A DNA stretch of 64,000 nucleotides. It comes from Syngnathus acus. Lineage: Eukaryota > Chordata > Actinopteri > Syngnathiformes > Syngnathidae. Where the stretch lies: NCBI RefSeq assembly GCF_901709675.1, contig NC_051105.1, positions 7,307,104 to 7,371,103 on the forward strand, read 5' to 3'. Below the pieces are notes generated by a model. The model ran no database searches. It was not told the origin of the DNA and saw nothing but the letters and a program-made list of their open reading frames with translations. Shown piece after piece: positions 58,043-64,000 of this stretch; within the stretch, counting starts at the first letter, position 1, and the number at the start of each line of letters is the position of its first letter. The translations under genes were made by a program, and so were the position numbers.

Positions 58043-58688
58043 TACAGGGTGTTTCATGAGTTTCCAAACCATTTTAAATTCTATTATATGCTCTACAAAA
58101 ACAATTTACAATTTACATGACCACCAATGTTTGGACAACACATTACAATGCGTGTCCTCCTCCGCAGCACAGCTGGAGTTCTTTGTAAAGGTGTTGGTGA
58201 TACATTTCTTGAGATAATTTCTGCTTTCTATCATTCCTATCCTGATCCACTATCACCTTCAAAGGCCTCAAAAGATAAAAATCAAGTGGGCTGAGATCAC
58301 TCCACAGGACTTGCACCGACCAATCCAAAGATCTGGTAACTGCATATAAATATAACAATAAACGTGTATAATATAAATATATCAAACGGATGGTGCCCCA
58401 TTTGCATTCTCATTTAGCACGGACTGGAAACAAGTCATTTCATATTGGCTTTAAAAAAATTATATAGTTCAATTGCCTCAAAAAAATATATATACTATAT
58501 CGTCCAATTATTCTGTCGCTGCATATAATTCACCTTTCTTCGTCATACTGTCGCGTCATTACACAAGGACACAAACTGAAATGTGTTTGTTTTCAAAATA
58601 ATGGTAGTCACGTAGATCATAAAAAAATGCTTTTTATAAAACTATGTTTATGAAAAATCTCGATTGGAAATTCATAGGACAGCCTGTA
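58043..58688 (-). mobile_element. Decayed mariner-like element with transposase remnant
   Basis: The ends match as inverted repeats: left TACAGGGTGTTTCATGAGTT, right (reverse complement) TACAGGCTGTCCTATGAATT, with flanking TA. On the minus strand 58143-58385 encodes LWSDLSPLDFYLLRPLK, resembling the mariner C-terminal catalytic block (SPDLxPxD, then LW and LK). At 646 bp, with only this piece left, it is an inactive internal-deletion copy. It starts about 340 bp after the papc stop. Confidence 0.65.
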
Positions 58689-61600
58689 CAATATGAATAA
58701 ACATTCACTCATGCCAGATTAATCTAACAATGGCAAATCACAAATATGTAGAATAATTCAAATTAATCCTACCTCATATCAAATTCAAACTGAACCCTGA
58801 GTGATTGAAATGAATGAAAATGGCACTAATCTGTTCTAGACCACCCCCAACAAAAATCAAATGATAACGTTCATATAAAGAAAGAAGACCGTGGCAATTA
58901 ATTTGCTTTTATATGAGTCATTTTTCCAAGCAGATCAATAACATTGGCCTGTGATTACGTTTGTGTCTGTCTGCTTGTATTGCTGCACCATTTGTGTTAA
59001 ATTGTTTAAAGGTTCGCAATATCTGTTTTTGTGGCAGTTTTTGCTCCAAACCAAAAACTAACTTGTGAAATTTATAATTTGGGGCACTTGGGGGTCAACG
59101 CAGTTGCATCTCTGGAATTTTCCATAATTATTCTTTCCTGATTGGCTACAAAATGTGCTTCTTATGCCTCATAATGAAGCACTCGGGGTCCAATTTAAAT
59201 TCTGACTTAAGGTACCAAATATGGTTCCTTGCTTCATCAGAGATAATGATGGTTTATATTTGTCTGTCCCGCCTGCACAATGTCCTGCTCTGTTCACCAA
59301 ATCATTAAGAAAAGAGTGGAATTGAATCGAGGAACGTCAATTACGTTTCACTTGTCAAACCCGAGCAAATTCCCTTTTTCGGATGAAACTCCTGCTGGAG
59401 TTTGCTAACATGCAGAACTCTTGTCCCAGTTGGATTTGACACGATCAAGACGGCAGTCAGTGATGATCAGATGGAAAATCTCATGCTGCTCCATTACCCG
59501 GGAGACGGCCTTTGAAGACTCCCAGGTTACTCGGCTGAGCGTCTTGCATGCAAACGAGGGCGGGGAAGCACAAGAAGGAGCCATTATATGCCAGAGGTAC
59601 AAAAAAAAAAAAAAAAAGAAAAAGCTGCAGGCTGCTGTCACTCTTGCTTGCCATCTTTTATGTCATTTACATTTGTGTATACAACTAGGAGGCTGACGCC
59701 GCCATGGAGGGCAAAAGTGTAACGCAGAGCTGTGGGTGTGTTGACGTGGCTCTTTGATTTACGCAAGTGAGCAGCCGAGAATAACAACATATAACGTGCG
59801 TAAAAAGTGGCAGACTTTAATCGTAAGGAATCTTCAATCTTAATTTCCCACTTTATTTATTTTATAGATTTTATTTTGACTTTAACAAAAATCCAAACAA
59901 TATGACATTGCTGTGTTAACGTTTGGACTTTTTTGCGTAAAATTCAAATTTTTCAAAACATTTTTGTAAATTATATCACAACTTGGTTCATTTAAGGTCG
60001 ACTCCTATCAAAAGTGGGACTTCTCGAACAAACATTTTTGTGTCAGTTTAAGACAGTCTTCAAATCTGCCTTTGAAAAAAAAAAAAAACATTTTTTTGTG
60101 CAATAATCGGCTGAATTAATTTTTTTCTTGTATAACTACAACTGTTACTCATGTAGGAATCGCTTTTTGTACTCATCTGTCGGATGTCATTAGACTGCTC
60201 AGGTGTACCTAATGTTACGTCTGGTGAGTGCACGTATAGGCGATTTAAAGATGGTTTTGAAAACCCACAGAGTGTGTGAGCGTGTACTGTCCTCATTATC
60301 TTTAAAGGTCACTTCCAAAAGCCGCCTGCAAGGATAACGAGCATCAGACAACCATCGTCACAAATGACATGATAGCTATCTGAGGGCCACTCCAGAGGAG
60401 ATAATCATCCCCAAAAGTGCTGCCAAGGACCTAAAACTGACGACACATTCAACCATTTTGCTTCTTTGGATATGAGTGGGTGCGGGAGGATGGCGAGGAA
60501 GAGGGGGGGGGGGGGGGTACTGAAATGGGCAGTGAGTTGCCTTTCATTGGTATAAGCATAAATAAGCAAGAAGAAGCTGCTCTTCTATCTTTTGATAGCA
60601 GTGATAAAAGCTCGGATGGAGAGGATTAGTTGCCTTTTTTGGTGTGTGCATGAGGCTCTAAACAAAGCTCCCACGCATCAAGGCAATATGCTTCATGGAA
60701 ATATATCTTCAGCGTATATATTTTACATCTCCTTCTGCGCTTCCAGCATGCAAAGTTTCTCAGTTATTAACTCATCCAGGCTTTGAAGGTGTATTCAGGG
60801 CACATTTATATGAAAAAAAAAATGGCAGGCAATAAGAAAGGAGGTCAAATTTGTGCCCTCGGTGACGTGCGGTCATCTGACAGATAGCCGATTTAACACA
60901 GAGGGAAAAATGCATTTATCAATCAATACAATGCGCTAGCTTTCATTATACACTCCTTGTAGGTCAAATAGTAGTGCACTGACCTGTCAAAATGAGCCAC
61001 GGGGTTGCGTTCATCAACACTTTTGCTATGAAATGTGTGTGGTTTTTTTGTGTGTGTAACCAAGTGCACCTCGCATGAGACAGTTTGGGTACGAGTTGCC
61101 GTTTCACGTCGATAAGACTCCATTCATAACCAATTGTCGCCATTTTGTTGTCACAACAGATGCAGCCACTTAAAAACCTGGAGTCTTTATCTTTGTATGG
61201 AACGCCAAGGTTTTTATGCCCAGACTGAGTGCTGTTGAAAATTAAAAAGACACCATTTGTTCCAATGCGACTTCTTTAGTGTAAGTGAATATAAAAATGA
61301 TACTCTGTCTGCTTTACTCATTTTTTCTACTCGACAAAACTCATTTGTCGGAATGTCGTCATTTAGAATAAAGTCCGATCAACATATGGCACAGTTGTGC
61401 GAACAAAATGGGTTAGGGTAACGCAGCTGTCTGATGGTGATTTTGCAAATATGCTCAATTTGTGCGCAAAGTACAAACGTTCCTACGCATGTATTAGTAA
61501 ATGAGGCTCATTGTATGTAATGACTTTCCTCGACCCATGCACCACCTCTCGACAAAGTTTCTCAGAAACTGTTTAGTACTAATCAGCCGCTAACTGGCTA

Positions 61601-62201
61601 CATCCTACTGTTTACTGTTTTACATCAAAGACTGCAGTGGAAAAAAAGTCATTAAAACAAAAAAGTTCAAACTTTTCCACAGTACTGTATGCACGCTTGG
61701 TAGGAGTTAAGGAGCGTGCACAACCTCCGCAGTGCTTAAACACGCACGCTCTCGATCACCTGACCCGAGGCAATCATCCTTCCAAGGCAGAGCAAACGTC
61801 CTAAATGAAACAGCAAGTCATTATTTAGTGCTGTGTGGCTCAGCAGCTTTGCTAAGCCTCGTACACAGACTGCCAAGTGAGAGGGAAACAGGTATCTGGG
61901 CTCTCCACGGCGGCGTTGCCGGGCAACCGGCACACAGATACCACTGGTCAAGAGACACTCGTGTGGCATCACCTCTCTTAACGGCACACGGTGACATTTG
62001 TGCTCCTCACTTTTTATAACAAATTTGCCAAGCGGTGACTTGTGTCACAGTGACTTGATTGTCTGCCTGTATTGCGTTGTTCCTTTTCACTGAGAAAAAT
62101 AAATCTGAGCTAAATTTGCAGTGACAGAGCAAATATTTGCATTTCTCAAATGTCACTTGAAAACATAATATTTTTTATGCCTCTACTAAAATCCTGTTCA
62201 G
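58689..62201. other. Intergenic, no gene recognised
   Basis: No exon is supported. There are A runs at 59600-59617, a G15 run at 60503-60517 and an RFX-like palindrome at 61915-61927. By human synteny OLFM4 lies beyond PCDH8, but no olfactomedin sequence is seen here. Confidence 0.55.
61915..61927. promoter_or_regulatory. Perfect X-box-like palindrome
   Basis: GTTGCCGGGCAAC is two perfect inverted half-sites with a 1-base spacer, matching the RFX-factor X-box. It lies in a GC-richer block about 4 kb after papc. Function is inferred from the motif only. Confidence 0.35.
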
Positions 62202-62355
62202 TATCCATCTATCCATCCATATATCCATCCATATATCCATCCATATGCCCATCCATCCATCCATCCATCCATCCATCCATCCATCCATCCATCCATCCAT
62301 CCATCCATCCATCCATCCATCCATCCATCCATCCATCCATCCATCCATCCATCCA
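62202..62355. repeat. (TCCA)n microsatellite, about 154 bp
   Basis: Tetranucleotide array whose left third is interrupted by ATATCC units and one GCCC; the right two thirds is pure. Confidence 0.98.
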
Positions 62356-63624
62356 CTATTTAGTTATTGATCCAGATAGCTTGCTAGTTAAACTAACATT
62401 TCCAGATCAGCTGAATTTACAGTAGTTGCTTCACCTCACTACTATTTTTTTTTTCATTAGCAAATCAGAACTTTGATGTCACATAGCTTAGTGTCTAACA
62501 CTTTATATAGCTTAGGTTTACAAACAATGCACAGAGCATGACATCCAAAGCAGAATCTGCATCAAACATTTTGCCTTTAAAAAAATAATAACAGACATAA
62601 CTGACTACTAATGTGGTATTTTTTCATTTTACAATGGTGTAGAACCGCATGGCATTATAATAAACACTATATCAAAGATGTTGTCTTTATCATTTGCACG
62701 CATGTATGTATCAAGTATGCAGGGAGAACACAGTAATTTACATTAGGTATGGAATACTTTTATGTTTGCCATGTCCTTGCAGTCACATAATGACCAAAAG
62801 AATAAACTAGGAAGTGGAAAGAATAAAAAACAAAATTACTTTTGATTATGAAACTGTCTATAATTAAAGCTTTCAAAACGCACGGTTGCAGCCACGACAC
62901 ACAGCTATTTTTAAATAATTACTAGGAGCATTAGTGGATTTTATAAATGACACAAACTGGGCCACAGAAGTGAAAATGTCAGCATTCATTAATTATGAAT
63001 TCTCCAGGTGATTTAAAGGGAAGCTGTACGCAAAATAAATAAATAAAATACAAATTGTGCAAATATGCCCTTTGAAAAATCAATCTACATTCATGAACTG
63101 TTTAGACTTGGCTGCAGGATAGAAATGCTACTGAACAAAGACTTTTATCACAGGTGAGAAAGCTTCAGCTCTTTTACCGCTAGGGGGCAACGTTTTGCTG
63201 TGAGTCCCCCTCCTCTTTCACCCCCCCCACACACACACTAGCACAGCAGAAAGAAAGCACCTCAACTCACACTTTCAGAATGCAATTTGAAGAATGTGAT
63301 CAAAGAAACTAAATAGCAATTTATAGAGCATTTCATTATAGTTCATTAGAAAGAGGACATTTCTCGTTCTCTCCTGTAGAGAAGAGTCATTTCATGAGCT
63401 CTTGCTATTACGCAGGGTCACTTTATTTTTTTTAATGGAGTTCTGTTAAACGTCCCCCCCACGTTCCTACGTGCTTGCTATTTCAAACGAAGCTTGCTAT
63501 TGTGCTGCAAGTTCTCCACACGACCTACCTCATCCTAAGTGCTAAAAGCGTCTGGATGGTAGAAACTAGGTTTCGATTTCGGAAAGCTTTTGGGATCTGT
63601 GGCACTCCTTGGGTGCCTTGCATT
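62356..63624. other. Intergenic, nothing recognised
   Basis: AT-rich, no exon or known repeat seen. Confidence 0.55.
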
Positions 63625-63725
63625 CATCTGTCCATCCTCGTTCTATAGTGCTTGTCCTCATTAGGGTTGCGGTTGAAGTGGAGCCTATCCCAGGTGAATA
63701 TGGGTGAAAGGCGCGTTATAAAATG
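63625..63725 (+). repeat. Dispersed teleost repeat fragment
   Basis: Carries 'gcttgtcctcattagggttg', 'tggagcctatcccagg' and 'gggtgaaaggcg', the order seen in the common fish repeat that follows TCCA tails. It is related to the fragment in pcdh8 intron 1 (14343-14460). Confidence 0.55.
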
Positions 63726-64000
63726 GATTGCCTTAGGGACATTAGTGTGCCATGAGAGATTGTCAAGCGAATCCAATTTTATTTAATTAGTCGAAAAATA
63801 ATTTGTTGACGAAGAATAAATATCCTTATTTGATTATCTATGCCGGCAACCTATAATGACAGGCAAAATAATTAACGGTACACAATTCAAACTTTTTTTT
63901 ATTCTGGGGAAACTTAACTTCTGGGCCACCGTAGTTAGTGTAGTTGGGTTTACAAAATGGAGCATAAATCTTTACACTACCCACAAAAAAATTAAGTACA
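63726..64000. other. Intergenic to window end
   Basis: AT-rich sequence; nothing recognised. Confidence 0.5.

Overview
The window reads as nuclear DNA of a teleost fish, probably a percomorph. The evidence is spliced vertebrate genes with short introns, several dispersed repeats of a type common in fish genomes, long TCCA and CA microsatellites, and a papc-type protocadherin beside pcdh8. Three protein-coding genes can be supported, and no bacterial or viral genes are seen.

Layout: 1-6.4 kb holds no recognisable exon. From 6.7 to about 11.5 kb, on the minus strand, lies cnmd (chondromodulin/LECT1), for which exons 2 to the last can be placed and exon 1 is uncertain. From 13.56 to 16.98 kb, also minus, lies a complete three-exon pcdh8 (979 residues). 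From 17.2 to 53.0 kb there is a gene-free interval of about 36 kb with simple repeats, degraded dispersed repeats and, at 42.3-47.05 kb, a 4.75-kb foldback element. From 53.92 to 57.70 kb, on the plus strand, lies a complete four-exon paralogue, best matched to paraxial protocadherin (papc, also called pcdh8-like; 961 residues). The last 6 kb holds a mariner relic, a TCCA array and a dispersed repeat, but no gene.

Gene relationships: cnmd next to pcdh8 matches human 13q14.3 (CNMD-PCDH8), so this is an old vertebrate neighbourhood. The two protocadherins are head to head. Both encode a signal peptide, six cadherin repeats, one membrane helix and a cytoplasmic tail carrying the same [16 protein letters not shown] motif, so they look like an ancient duplicate pair. 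The interval between their 5' ends is the natural place for shared or divided developmental enhancers.

The most unusual object is the 42,297-47,047 element. It has long terminal inverted repeats (about 570 and 840 bp), two different tRNA-like pseudogenes, and a core of about six 356-bp units, each itself a hairpin of 55-bp arms. The array ends in a near-perfect palindrome of about 295 bp. No transposase is visible, so it looks like a large non-autonomous foldback transposon containing a palindromic satellite.
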